From positions 1 through 64,000 of the forward strand of contig NZ_JAGGOJ010000048.1 in assembly GCF_018614575.1 (NCBI RefSeq): DNA of 64,000 nucleotides, given 5' to 3'. The notes beneath the pieces were generated by a model. It saw only the letters and a list, made by a program, of their open reading frames with translations. It did not search any database and was not told the origin of the DNA. The first letter of the stretch is position 1, and every line of letters begins with the position of its first letter. Shown here in pieces: positions 51,626 through 60,027 of this stretch. A program made the translations under genes and the position numbers. The stretch comes from Streptomyces sp. ISL-10 (GTDB taxonomy: Bacteria > Actinomycetota > Actinomycetes > Streptomycetales > Streptomycetaceae).

Positions 51626-53668
51626 ATGAGCACGAGCACAGCCCGGCCGACCCTTTACCCCCATCTGCTGAGCCCGCTCGACCTCGGGTTCACCACGCTG
51701 CCCAACCGGGTGCTGATGGGGTCCATGCACGTCGGCCTCGAGGAGGCCGAGAACGGCTTCGCACGCATGGCTGCCTTCTATGCCGAGCGTGCCCGCGGCG
51801 GCGTCGGCCTGATCGTCACCGGCGGCATCGCGCCCAACGACCGCGGCCGTCCGTACGAGGGCGGGGCCAAGCTCACCACCGAGGACGAGGCCGCCCGGCA
51901 CCGTGTCGTCACCGACGCCGTGCACGCCGAGGGCGGCAGGATCGCCATGCAGATCCTCCACTTCGGCCGGTACGCCTACCACCAGGACCTGGTCGCCCCC
52001 AGCGCGATACAGGCCCCCATCAGCCCGTTCGTCCCGCACGCGCTCACCGACGCGGAGGTCGAGGAGACGATCGAGGACTTCGTCCGCGCGGCCGTCCTCG
52101 CCAGGTCCGCCGGGTACGACGGCGTCGAGATCATGGGTTCCGAGGGCTACTTCATCAACGAGTTCATCGCGAGCTCCACCAACCACCGCACCGACCGCTG
52201 GGGCGGCTCGTACGACAACCGCATCCGACTGCCCCTGGAGATCGTCCGCCGCACCCGGGAGGCGGTCGGCCCCGACTTCATCCTGATCTACCGGCTCTCC
52301 ATGCTCGACCTGGTGCCCGGCGGCTCCTCGCTGGACGAGGTGATCACCCTCGCCAAGGCCGTCGAGGCGGCCGGCGTCACGATCATCAACACCGGTATCG
52401 GCTGGCACGAGGCCCGCATCCCGACCATCGCGACGTCCGTGCCGCGCGGCGCCTACACCTGGGTCACCAAGAAGCTGATGGGCGAGGTGTCCGTCCCGCT
52501 GGTGACCAGCAACCGCATCAACACCCCCGAAGTGGCCGAGCAGTTGCTCGCCGACGGGCGCGCGGACATGGTCTCGATGGCGCGGCCCTTCCTCGCCGAC
52601 CCCGCGTTCGTGGCCAAGGCGCGGGCAGGCCGGCCGGAGCAGATCAACACCTGTATCGGCTGCAACCAGGCCTGCCTCGACCACACCTTCAGCCTCAAGA
52701 TCACCTCCTGTCTGGTCAATCCACGCGCCTGCCACGAGACCGAGCTCGTCCTCGCCCCCACCCGGCGGGCCAAGCGCGTCGCCGTCGTCGGCGCCGGCCC
52801 CGCCGGCCTGGCCTGCGCCGTCTCCGCCGCCGAACGCGGCCACACCGTGACCCTGTTCGACGCGGCCGACGAGATCGGCGGCCAGCTGAACGTCGCCAAG
52901 CGCGTACCCGGCAAGGAGGAGTTCGACGAGACCCTGCGCTACTTCCGCACCCAGCTGGAGCTCCGCGGTGTCGAGGTGCGCCTCGGCACCCGTGTCGCCG
53001 CGGCCGACCTGTCGGCGCAGGACTACGAGGAGGTCGTGGTCGCCACCGGTGTGACTCCGCGGACCCCGGAGATCGAGGGAATCGACCATCCGAGCGTCGT
53101 CAGCTACCTCGACGTCCTGCGCGACGGCGCGCCGGTCGGCGAGCGCGTCGCGGTCGTCGGCGCGGGCGGCATCGGCTTCGACGTCGCCGAGTACCTGACC
53201 GACGGCGGCGAGGGCGCGAGCCTGGACGCCGAGACATACTTCCGCCAGTGGGGCGTCGACACGGCCTACGCCGCCCCCGGCGGCTTGACCGCACCCAAGC
53301 GCCCGGCCCCGCCGCGCGCCGTGCACCTGCTCCAGCGCAAGACGAGCAAGGTCGGCGCCGGACTCGGCAAGACGACGGGCTGGATCCACCGCACGGAGCT
53401 CAAGCACCGCGGGGTGACGATGACGGCCGGTGTGACCTACGAGCGGATCGACGACGAGGGTCTGCACATCAGCGTCGACGGCACGGCCTCCGTCCTGCCG
53501 GTCGACACGGTGGTGCTCTGCACCGGCCAGGAGCCGCAGCGCTCGCTGTACGAGGAGCTGTCCGCGGCCGGCCGCAGCGTGCACCTCATCGGCGGCGCGG
53601 ACGTGGCCGCCGAGCTGGACGCGAAGCGCGCCATCGACCAGGGCACCCGGCTGGCCGCCGCCCTGTGA
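51626..53668 (+). CDS. fadH: 2,4-dienoyl-CoA reductase-type NADH:flavin oxidoreductase
   Basis: 680 residues, normal for the FadH/trimethylamine-dehydrogenase-like iron-sulfur flavoenzymes. An OYE-type TIM barrel (1-~370) with HFGRYAYHQDLVAPSAIQAP and STNHRTDRWGGSYDNR is followed by the [4Fe-4S] cluster motif CIGCNQACLD...CLVNP, then FAD- and NAD(P)-binding domains (VAVVGAGPAGLACAVSAAER; VAVVGAGGIGFDVAEYL). GAGGAGG lies 6-12 bp before ATG 51626. It reduces 2,4-dienoyl-CoAs in unsaturated fatty-acid oxidation with NADPH. Related enoate reductases are the alternative. Confidence 0.92.
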   Translation: MSTSTARPTLYPHLLSPLDLGFTTLPNRVLMGSMHVGLEEAENGFARMAAFYAERARGGVGLIVTGGIAPNDRGRPYEGGAKLTTEDEAARHRVVTDAVHAEGGRIAMQILHFGRYAYHQDLVAPSAIQAPISPFVPHALTDAEVEETIEDFVRAAVLARSAGYDGVEIMGSEGYFINEFIASSTNHRTDRWGGSYDNRIRLPLEIVRRTREAVGPDFILIYRLSMLDLVPGGSSLDEVITLAKAVEAAGVTIINTGIGWHEARIPTIATSVPRGAYTWVTKKLMGEVSVPLVTSNRINTPEVAEQLLADGRADMVSMARPFLADPAFVAKARAGRPEQINTCIGCNQACLDHTFSLKITSCLVNPRACHETELVLAPTRRAKRVAVVGAGPAGLACAVSAAERGHTVTLFDAADEIGGQLNVAKRVPGKEEFDETLRYFRTQLELRGVEVRLGTRVAAADLSAQDYEEVVVATGVTPRTPEIEGIDHPSVVSYLDVLRDGAPVGERVAVVGAGGIGFDVAEYLTDGGEGASLDAETYFRQWGVDTAYAAPGGLTAPKRPAPPRAVHLLQRKTSKVGAGLGKTTGWIHRTELKHRGVTMTAGVTYERIDDEGLHISVDGTASVLPVDTVVLCTGQEPQRSLYEELSAAGRSVHLIGGADVAAELDAKRAIDQGTRLAAAL

Positions 53669-53774
53669 TCACCCGCGTCGGGGGCTGACCTGGGATGCGG
53701 CGGCAGCCTTGTCACAGGGCTCGCATACGATGCGCACGACATTTATAAGGCTCACGTAAGAGGATGTACGCGTC

Positions 53775-54653
53775 ATGGCAGTTCGCACCTCGTTCCGTCC
53801 CCTGCGCGGCATATCCGCCGTCGTCGCCCTGCTCGCGGTCGGTGCGGTGGGCTGCTCCGATGTCGTGGAGAGCGCCAAGGACGGCGCGGAGAAGGTGGCT
53901 CGCCAGCGGTCGGTGTTCCAGCTCAACACCGGGGACTGCTACAACCCGAACGGCAAGGCGGCCGAGGGCGAGACGTTCAGCATCGAGATGGTGCCCTGCG
54001 GCGAGGCGCACCAGGGTCAGGTCGTCGGCGAGTTCACCCTCGACGAAGGGAAGGCGTTCCCCGGCAACGACGCGATCTGGGCGATCGCCGACGAGCGGTG
54101 CCCGGCCGAGGCGGCGAAGTTCGCCCCGGACACCTGGGCGCTCCCCAAGGGCGTCGAGATCTTCTACTACACGCCGACCAAGGAGAGCTGGTCGACGGGT
54201 GACCGCGCCGTGAGCTGCACCTACACCAAGGAGAAGGGCACCTTCGCCGGCTCGCTGAAGGCCGGCGCGGAAAAGCCCGAGCAGATCGCGTACCTCACGG
54301 GGGCGAACGCCGTCTACGAGGCCCTGTGGACGAACCAGCCCGAGGCGGAGAACGTCGAGGACGACCTCGACGGCTACAAGGCGCAGGCCAAGGCGGTCGC
54401 CGCTGCTCTCGACGCGCACCTCAAGGGCCTTCAGGGCATCGAGGGCACGGAGACCGGCAAGCTCCGCGCGCAGTTGGAGAAGACCGCCGGCCACTGGAAG
54501 AAGGCCGCGAACGCGGCCGACTCCGACGCGTTCTACATCTCCTACGACCCGGCCTTCACCGGCCTCGACCCGAACAAGACGGTCGCCGCCCGCAAGGAAC
54601 TGGGCCTGGCCACCACCGTCCCGGCCGACGACGCCGAGGTCTGGGCGGGCTGA
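53775..54653 (+). CDS. Septum-formation-domain lipoprotein
   Basis: 292 residues with a lipoprotein signal: basic start, hydrophobic core (ISAVVALLAVGAVGC) and lipobox AVGCSD. The extracellular part contains a septum-formation-type domain (VFQLNTGDCYNPNGKAAEGE ... VPCGEAHQGQVVGEFTL) with paired Cys, followed by a helical C-terminal half. The family's name is historical; the role in septation is not shown. Upstream is an AT-rich promoter-like ATTTATAA (53739-53746). A hairpin ends the unit. Confidence 0.83.
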   Translation: MAVRTSFRPLRGISAVVALLAVGAVGCSDVVESAKDGAEKVARQRSVFQLNTGDCYNPNGKAAEGETFSIEMVPCGEAHQGQVVGEFTLDEGKAFPGNDAIWAIADERCPAEAAKFAPDTWALPKGVEIFYYTPTKESWSTGDRAVSCTYTKEKGTFAGSLKAGAEKPEQIAYLTGANAVYEALWTNQPEAENVEDDLDGYKAQAKAVAAALDAHLKGLQGIEGTETGKLRAQLEKTAGHWKKAANAADSDAFYISYDPAFTGLDPNKTVAARKELGLATTVPADDAEVWAG

Positions 54654-54701
54654 CGCCCCGCGGAGCGCGGCGCGGGGCCCGCGTTCACCGAGACACCCCT
54701 C

Positions 54702-54735
54702 CCGCCGCCCGGTCCGTACGCAGGCCGGGCGGCGG
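54702..54735 (+). terminator. Terminator after the lipoprotein gene
   Basis: 11-bp perfect arms CCGCCGCCCGG / CCGGGCGGCGG with a 12-nt loop, 49 bp after the stop. Confidence 0.6.
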
Positions 54736-54769
54736 AACCCCGCGGCGACGCGAGTCCTACGATGCGGCC

Positions 54770-55354
54770 ATGTCCCTGCCGCATGCCATCCTCACGGCCC
54801 TGCTCGAAAAGCCCTCGTCGGGCCTGGAGCTGACGCGCCGGTTCGACCGGTCGATCGGCTACTTCTGGTCGGCGACCCACCAGCAGATCTACCGCGAGCT
54901 GGGAAAGCTGGAGAAGGCCGGCCACATCAGGGCGCTGCCGTCCGTCCAGCCGACCCGCGGGCAGAAGAAGGAGTACGAGGTCCTGCCCGCGGGCCGCGAG
55001 GAACTGGCCGCCTGGACGGCCCGCCCCGAGGACCCCAAGACGGTGCGCGACCCGCTGCTGCTGCGCCTGCGCGCGTCGGCGGTGGTGGGCGGGGCGGGTA
55101 TGACGCAGGAGCTCGTCCGCCACCTGGAGTTGCACCGCGCCCAGTTGGCGGACTACGAGACGATCGAGGAGCGCGACTTCCCGCCGGAGCGCCGGATCAC
55201 CCACGAGGACCGGCTGCGCCATGTCGTCCTGCGGGCGGGCATCGAACTGGAGACGTTCTGGACGAAGTGGCTGACGGACACCCTGGCGGAACTCTCCCCG
55301 GGCCCCGACCGGCCCCCGTCCCGAGGCGACGCGTCCGGCCGTCCCACGTCCTGA
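54770..55354 (+). CDS. PadR-family transcriptional regulator
   Basis: 194 residues. N-terminal winged helix with the PadR signature (LPHAILTALLEKPSSGLELT, then THQQIYRELGKLEKAGHIRA and GQKKEYEVLPAGREELAAW), then a long C-terminal dimerisation helix pair (MTQELVRHLELHRAQLADYE). PadR proteins respond to phenolics, drugs or cell-wall stress. No operator-like palindrome is clear, and its target is not evident from the neighbours. Confidence 0.88.
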   Translation: MSLPHAILTALLEKPSSGLELTRRFDRSIGYFWSATHQQIYRELGKLEKAGHIRALPSVQPTRGQKKEYEVLPAGREELAAWTARPEDPKTVRDPLLLRLRASAVVGGAGMTQELVRHLELHRAQLADYETIEERDFPPERRITHEDRLRHVVLRAGIELETFWTKWLTDTLAELSPGPDRPPSRGDASGRPTS

Positions 55355-55590
55355 GACCGGACCGCGCGGCGGGTGGTCCCGTGCCGCGACCGGCCGGTGC
55401 CCCCGTCCCGACACCTCGCCTGGCTGGGCTGCCCCGTGACCGGAGGCCGCGCCGCGCGGCGGGCGTTGACCGCCTCCCGTCCCGCGTCCGCCCCCGTCCC
55501 GTCCCGCGTCCGCCCCCCGCCCGTCCCGCGACTGCTCCGCTCGGACGCGTTGCGGATGCGGGGCCCTGGCACCCGTGAGAGCGTCGCCGC

Positions 55591-55773
55591 GTGGCTGATT
55601 CACTGATCGCCGCCTGCTGTGCGGCAGCGCTCGTCCTGCTCGCGAGGTCCGTCCTCGGCCTGCGCCGCGCCGGCGGCACCGACCCTTCAGCCGAGGCGCG
55701 CTCGGTGACCCTCGCCCTCTACGGCGGCGCGGTCGCCCTCGTAACGCTCGGGCTGTTCATCACGCTGACCTGA
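55591..55773 (+). CDS. Small two-helix membrane protein
   Basis: 60 residues from GTG 55591. Two hydrophobic stretches (LIAACCAAALVLLARSVLGL; VTLALYGGAVALVTLGLFIT) are separated by a charged loop (RRAGGTDPSAEAR). The composition (high GC3 and hydrophobic periodicity) supports coding, but no family was recognised and the ribosome site is weak. The 236 bp upstream, to 55355, hold GC-rich CCCGTCCCGCG-type repeats and no gene. Confidence 0.5.
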   Translation: MADSLIAACCAAALVLLARSVLGLRRAGGTDPSAEARSVTLALYGGAVALVTLGLFITLT

Positions 55774-55788
55774 GGCGGGCCGGACCGA

Positions 55789-56892
55789 TCACAGCCAGCC
55801 GTTGCGGCGGAAGCTGCGGTGGATGACCACGCAGGCGACCGCCATCACGGCGAGGACGAGCGGATAGCCGTAGGTCCAGCGCAGTTCCGGCATGTGCGTG
55901 AAGTTCATGCCGTACACCCCGCAGACCATGGTCGGTACGGCGATGATCGCCGCCCAGGCCGTGATCTTGCGCATGTCCTCGTTCTGGGCGACGGTCACCT
56001 GGGCGAGATGCGCCTGGAGGATCGAGTCGAGCAGTCCGTCGAAGGCGTTGATCTGCTCGCACGTACGGGCCAGGTGGTCGGCGACGTCGCGGAAGTAGGG
56101 CCGGATGCTCTCCCCGATCGGCGGCAGAGGAGCGGTGGCCAGCGTCCGCAGGGGTCGCTCCAGCGGTGTCACGGCCCGCTTGAGCTCCAGGAGCTCGCGC
56201 TTGAGCTGGTAGATGCGCCCGGCGTCGCCCCGGCCCGCGTGTTCGCTGAAGACGGCGGTCTCGACGGCGTCCACGTCGTTCTGCAGCGCGTCGGCGGCGG
56301 CCAGGTAGTCGTCGACGACGTGGTCGGCTATCGCGTGCAGTACGGCCGCCGGGCCCTTGGCCAACTGCTCGGGCGCGGCCTCCAGTTCCTCCCGCAGCGG
56401 ACCCAGCGAGCCGTGCCCGCCGTGCCTGACCGTGATCACGAAGTCCGCGCCGGTGAAGACCGCGAGCTCGCCCGTGTCCACGACCTCGCTCGTGGCGGTC
56501 AGTTCCTCGTGCTCGACGTAGCGGCAGGTCTTGAACACGGCGAACAGCGTCCCCGGCCCGTCCGGGTCGTCGTAGCGCTGCACCTTGGGGCGCTGATGAG
56601 GGCGGACCGCGTCGTCGACGGCGAGTGGATGGAGCCGGAACCGCTCGGCGAGGGAGGCGAGTTCGGCCTCGGTCGGCTCGTGCAGGCCGATCCACACGAA
56701 CCCGCGGCCGGACGCGCGCGCCTGGCGCAGTGCCTCGTCGGCCGTGTACGGGCCGGGCCGGCGTCTCCCGTCCTCGTACAGCACGCAGTTGACCACCGCG
56801 CTGCCGAGCGGCGACCTGGCGGGGTGGCTGAGGTCGACGGTGCGGCGGTAGGCGCGGTGCACCACGCGGCGCAGGCGGCGGATCATCGGCAC
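55789..56892 (-). CDS. corA: CorA-family magnesium/cobalt transporter
   Basis: 367 residues. Long cytoplasmic funnel domain with a coiled helix (YLAAADALQNDVDAVETAVF), the gating MVCGVYGMNFTHMPE segment with the GMN signature, and two C-terminal transmembrane helices (ITAWAAIIAVPTMVCGVYGM; YPLVLAVMAVACVVIHRSF). It forms a homopentameric Mg2+ channel. ATG 56892 or ATG 56886 (MIRRL). It converges on the small membrane gene ending 15 bp away. Confidence 0.92.
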   Translation of the reverse strand: MPMIRRLRRVVHRAYRRTVDLSHPARSPLGSAVVNCVLYEDGRRRPGPYTADEALRQARASGRGFVWIGLHEPTEAELASLAERFRLHPLAVDDAVRPHQRPKVQRYDDPDGPGTLFAVFKTCRYVEHEELTATSEVVDTGELAVFTGADFVITVRHGGHGSLGPLREELEAAPEQLAKGPAAVLHAIADHVVDDYLAAADALQNDVDAVETAVFSEHAGRGDAGRIYQLKRELLELKRAVTPLERPLRTLATAPLPPIGESIRPYFRDVADHLARTCEQINAFDGLLDSILQAHLAQVTVAQNEDMRKITAWAAIIAVPTMVCGVYGMNFTHMPELRWTYGYPLVLAVMAVACVVIHRSFRRNGWL

Positions 56893-57047
56893 GACGGGGC
56901 CCTTCTCAGCGGCGACGGGTCAGTCTGCCATTCGCGGCCCGCGCAGCCGTGCCCGGGGCCAGCCCGGGGCCGGGACGCCGTGCGGTCGCCGACCGTCCGT
57001 AGTCTCATGGTGGTGATCACCGCTGTCCCGGGTATGCAGGAGCTCTT

Positions 57048-57326
57048 GTGAACGCTCGTGCAGCCGCTCTCGTCACCGCCCTGACGGCTCTCGCCGCCGT
57101 CGCCCCGGTAGCGGCTTCGGCGTCGGGTCACAGTCGGCGTCGACGGCGGATCCGGGGTCGGCGGCGGACCCGCCGTGACGGCCCGCGCCGACACGCCCAC
57201 GCTCCACGACGACGAGGCGGGCGGCAACGCCGACGCCGACGATCTGGCGATCTGGCGCAACGCGGCCGATCGCGGGCGGAGCCTGTTCGTGGACCTCGGC
57301 GAGGCGGCGGGACGCCCTCGACGACT
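57048..57326 (+). pseudogene. Phytase-like remnant
   Basis: A GTG at 57048 begins a signal peptide (MNARAAALVTALTALAAVAP) that runs into frame-shifted sequence; near 57130-57180 the neighbouring frame takes over with VTARADTPTLHDDEAGGNAD ADDLAIW..., the N-terminal signature of beta-propeller phytases (usually DDPAIW). Shortly after, homology stops and a TGA appears. A ~90-residue start of a ~400-residue enzyme remains, followed by the terminator at 57342-57386. Clear decay; originally a secreted phytase. Confidence 0.7.
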
Positions 57327-57341
57327 GAGTACAACGAAAGG

Positions 57342-57386
57342 TCCGGGCCGGGCGGTGCCGTGGCTGCGACCACCGCCCGGCCCGGA
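57342..57386. terminator. Terminator between phytase remnant and CobW gene
   Basis: 16-bp perfect arms TCCGGGCCGGGCGGTG / CACCGCCCGGCCCGGA with a 13-nt loop, directly past the CobW stop. Confidence 0.7.
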
Positions 57387-57389
57387 GGT

Positions 57390-58568
57390 TCAGGACCGGC
57401 GCAACTGCTCCGGTTCCGGGCGGTGTTCGTGCTCGCAGGCGTCGTCGATCCCGTACGTGTCCCACGCCGGGAACGGGTCCTCGCGCGGCGCCTGCTCGCC
57501 GTCCGCCATCAGGCACACGTCCAGCGCGGCCCGCAGCACGCCGATGCGCAGGCCCGTGCCGATGAAGACCAGTTCCTGGTCCTGCGCGCCGCTCGCTTCG
57601 CGCACGCCCGACGGCTCGAAACGGGCCACGGAACCGGCTTGCGACCACAGGCCCGTCACGGCGGGCAGGCTCGCCAGCCGGAAGAACCCCTTGGAGCGCA
57701 GGATCTGGCCGTATGCCCCGCTGTCCATGCCCTCGGTGACGAAGTCCCACAAGCGGCCCGGGTGGAAGGGGCGTTCGGCACGGAAGACGGTGGAGGAGAT
57801 GCCGTACTCCTCGGTCTCGGGCACATGGTCGCCGTTGAGCTCGCGCACCCAGCCCGGCGCCTGCTGCGCGCGCTCCAGGTCGAACAGCCCCGTCCCCAGC
57901 ACATCGCCGACCCCGACGCGGCCGTGGTCGGCGGGGACGATGCGCGCGACGGGATTGAGGCGGCTGAGCGCGGCGTGCAGCCGAGCGGCGTCCTCGGCGC
58001 CGACCAGGTCGAGCTTGTTGAGCACGATGACGTCGGCGAACTCGATCTGGTCCATCAGCAGGTCGCTGACGGTGCGTTCGTCGTCCTCGTACTGGTCGAG
58101 TCCGCGCTCGGCGAGGCCGTCCCCGCCCGTCAGCTCGGGCAGGAAGTTCGCGGCGTCGACGATCGTGACCATGGTGTCCAGGCGGGCGATGTCCCCGAGG
58201 GTCGCGCCGTCGTCGCGGGGGAAGGCGAACGTCGCGGCGACGGGCATGGGCTCGGAGATGCCGCTGGACTCGATCAGCAGATGGTCGAAGCGGTCCTCGC
58301 GGGCCAGCCGGTCGACCTCCTCCAGCAGATCGTCCCGCAAGGTGCAGCAGATGCACCCGTTGGTCATCTCGACCAGGCGCTCCTCGGTCCGCGACAGCGC
58401 GGCCTCGCCGCCGCGCACGAGCGCGGCGTCGATGTTGATCTCGCTCATGTCGTTGACGATGACCGCGACGCGCAGGCCCTCGCGATTGCCGAGGACATGG
58501 TTGAGCAGGGTGGTCTTGCCCGCCCCGAGGAAGCCCGACAGGACGGTCACGGGCAGTCGGCCGGTCAT
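57390..58568 (-). CDS. CobW/COG0523-family GTP-binding metallochaperone
   Basis: 392 residues from ATG 58568. P-loop SGFLGAGKTT (11-20), the metal-binding GCICCTLRDD with C72, C74 and C75, NKLD-type LNKLDLVG, and the CobW C-terminal domain with a His/Glu-rich end (CEHEHRPEPE). COG0523 GTPases deliver Zn (or Co) to client proteins under starvation. It starts 5 bp after the end of a cysteine-free L32 gene behind a Zur box, so this is the zinc-responsive ZagA/YciC-like type. Confidence 0.92.
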   Translation of the reverse strand: MTGRLPVTVLSGFLGAGKTTLLNHVLGNREGLRVAVIVNDMSEINIDAALVRGGEAALSRTEERLVEMTNGCICCTLRDDLLEEVDRLAREDRFDHLLIESSGISEPMPVAATFAFPRDDGATLGDIARLDTMVTIVDAANFLPELTGGDGLAERGLDQYEDDERTVSDLLMDQIEFADVIVLNKLDLVGAEDAARLHAALSRLNPVARIVPADHGRVGVGDVLGTGLFDLERAQQAPGWVRELNGDHVPETEEYGISSTVFRAERPFHPGRLWDFVTEGMDSGAYGQILRSKGFFRLASLPAVTGLWSQAGSVARFEPSGVREASGAQDQELVFIGTGLRIGVLRAALDVCLMADGEQAPREDPFPAWDTYGIDDACEHEHRPEPEQLRRS

Positions 58569-58573
58569 GCGGG

Positions 58574-58744
58574 TCAGCCCTCGGGGTGGAGGAGACCGCG
58601 CTCGTAGGCCTTCACCAGCCGCTGCGGCACCAGATGAGTGGAGCCGTCGACCGTGACCGGCACGAGCTGCGTCGTCGTCGCCTTCCACTGCGCGCGGCGG
58701 TGACGGGTGTTGCTGCGGGACATCTTCCGCTTGGGGACGGCCAT
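58574..58744 (-). CDS. rpmF: 50S ribosomal protein L32, cysteine-free (zinc-independent) paralogue
   Basis: 56 residues. MAVPKRKMSRSNTRHRRAQW is the standard L32 start, but the C-terminal CxxC pairs of zinc-type L32 are missing (LVPVTVDGSTHLVPQRLVKA), so it needs no zinc. AGGAGG lies 5-10 bp before ATG. C- ribosomal paralogues replace the zinc forms during zinc shortage. The gene is behind a Zur box and couples to the CobW gene downstream. Confidence 0.92.
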   Translation of the reverse strand: MAVPKRKMSRSNTRHRRAQWKATTTQLVPVTVDGSTHLVPQRLVKAYERGLLHPEG

Positions 58745-58782
58745 GAGAATCCTCCTGGTGAGCGATCGCCCCGGACAGTATC

Positions 58783-58797
58783 TGAAAATGGTTCCCA
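58783..58797 (-). promoter_or_regulatory. Zur box
   Basis: TGAAAATGGTTCCCA (minus strand TGGGAACCATTTTCA) resembles the Streptomyces Zur consensus TGAAAATGATTTTCA, 39-53 bp upstream of the L32 paralogue. Zinc-loaded Zur is expected to repress rpmF-cobW. Confidence 0.75.
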
Positions 58798-58800
58798 TAA

Positions 58801-59459
58801 TCAAATGCGTGGGCAGAGACGGGCCAGGTCGCCGACGCGGACGGGCACTCCCTCGACCGTCCGGTGTGCGTCGAGCGTGGCGCGCAGGGCGCCGGTGCGG
58901 TCCGCCGGCCGGTGTCGTCCAGTCCTCCGAGCATCCGGTCGAGCGGTGCGCGCACCGTCATGCCTCCGGTGTGTCCGCGCCGACGTGCACCGGCTCCGAC
59001 AGCCCTGGCCGGAGGACGGCCCCGGCCGCGGGCAGCTCGTCTCGCCCCCCGTCCTCGCCTGCGCGACCAGGGCGGCTCGCCTGGTCCTGGTGGCGGCCCC
59101 CGGCCCCGGCCGCGGGCAGCGCGTCCGCCCGCCCGGCCCTCGCCCGGGCGGCGGCTCGCCTGGCCCTGGTGGCGGCCCCCGGCCCCGGCCGCGGGCAGCG
59201 CGCCCGCCCGTCCGGCCCTCGCCCGGGCGGCGGCTCGCCTGGCCCTGGTGGGAACGGTCCGGAGGACGGCCCGTGCCCGCGGGCCCGGCCCCGCGCTCGC
59301 CGGCCCCGGCCGGATGCGGCGACTGGACCCGCCCGACTCCGCTACCTGGACCCGGCTCTTCTCCGCCACGCCGATCGGCGTCGGCCGCACCGCTCGGGAC
59401 GCGGCACGGCAGATCGCCGACCTTGTGCACCGGCGCGGGGGCCTGTGGCGCGGCCGTGG
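58801..59459. other. Gene-poor, repeat-containing region
   Basis: 660 bp without a credible intact gene. The minus strand near 58801-58990 reads in changing frames as sensible peptide (MTVRAPLDRMLGGLDDTGRR, then TLDAHRTVEGVPVRVGDLAR), and the plus strand near 59325-59450 likewise (DSATWTRLFSATPIGVGRTA), so remnants of lost genes are likely. The middle holds a 79-bp tandem repeat. Confidence 0.55.
59017..59258. repeat. 79-bp tandem repeat (about three copies)
   Basis: Units aligned at 59076, 59155 and 59234 share CTCGCCTGG(C/T)CCTGGTGG and a CGGCCCCGGCCGCGGGCAG core; a partial unit precedes at about 59017. The period is not a multiple of three, so it is not a protein repeat. Confidence 0.85.
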
Positions 59460-59825
59460 TCAGGCCGCGGCGGCCGTGGTCAGCAGTTGGCCCATGGCGG
59501 CGAGCACCGCCGGTTCGACCCGGTAGTACACCCAGGTGCCGCGCCGCTCGGAGGCCAGCAGTCCGGCCTCCTTGAGCTTCTTCAGGTGGTGGGAGACCGT
59601 CGGCTGTGAGACGCCGACGTCGGAGATGTCGCACACGCACGCCTCGCCGCCCTCGTGCGAGGCGACCGCCGAGAACAGGCGCAGGCGAACGGGGTCACCG
59701 AGCGCCTTGAACATCTTCGCGGTGCGCTCCGCCTCGTCCGCGTTCAGCGGCCGTTCGGTCAGCGGCGGGCAGCACGGCACCACGGACTCCGGTTCCAGCA
59801 GCGGCAGCACCTTGGTATTCGACAT
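59460..59825 (-). CDS. ArsR/SmtB-family metal-sensing regulator
   Basis: 121 residues from ATG 59825. Winged helix with GVSQPTVSHHLKKLKEAGLL recognition helix. Metal ligands: C63-x-C65 in EACVCDI (the classic ArsR ELCVCDL-type As(III)/Sb(III) motif) plus C18-C19 in VPCCPP near the N-terminus, which together can make a three-coordinate thiolate site. It should derepress when arsenite, antimonite or Cd/Pb binds. No ars efflux or reductase gene is adjacent; the neighbouring zinc unit has its own Zur box. A palindrome at 59834-59850 is the likely operator. Confidence 0.9.
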   Translation of the reverse strand: MSNTKVLPLLEPESVVPCCPPLTERPLNADEAERTAKMFKALGDPVRLRLFSAVASHEGGEACVCDISDVGVSQPTVSHHLKKLKEAGLLASERRGTWVYYRVEPAVLAAMGQLLTTAAAA

Positions 59826-59833
59826 GCATTTAT

Positions 59834-59850
59834 GTTGACACATGTCGAAC
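59834..59850 (-). promoter_or_regulatory. Operator-like palindrome upstream of the ArsR gene
   Basis: GTTGACACATGTCGAAC (minus GTTCGACATGTGTCAAC): arms GTTGACA / TGTCGAAC, nearly symmetrical, 9-25 bp before the start codon. Autoregulation is expected. Confidence 0.5.
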
Positions 59851-60027
59851 CAGTGGGGCTGGGAGCCGGCATCCCGTACGTGCGGCGGGGTCAGGCGTCC
59901 TCGCCGTCGACCTCGTCCCCTGTCCGGTCGGCGTTCGGTGCTGCGGTCGGCAGCCGGGTGCTCGGGGGAGTGACCGGTGACCGAGGCCGCGGGCTCCTCG
60001 GTGAGCGGTGTGCGCGCGGGGCTCTCG

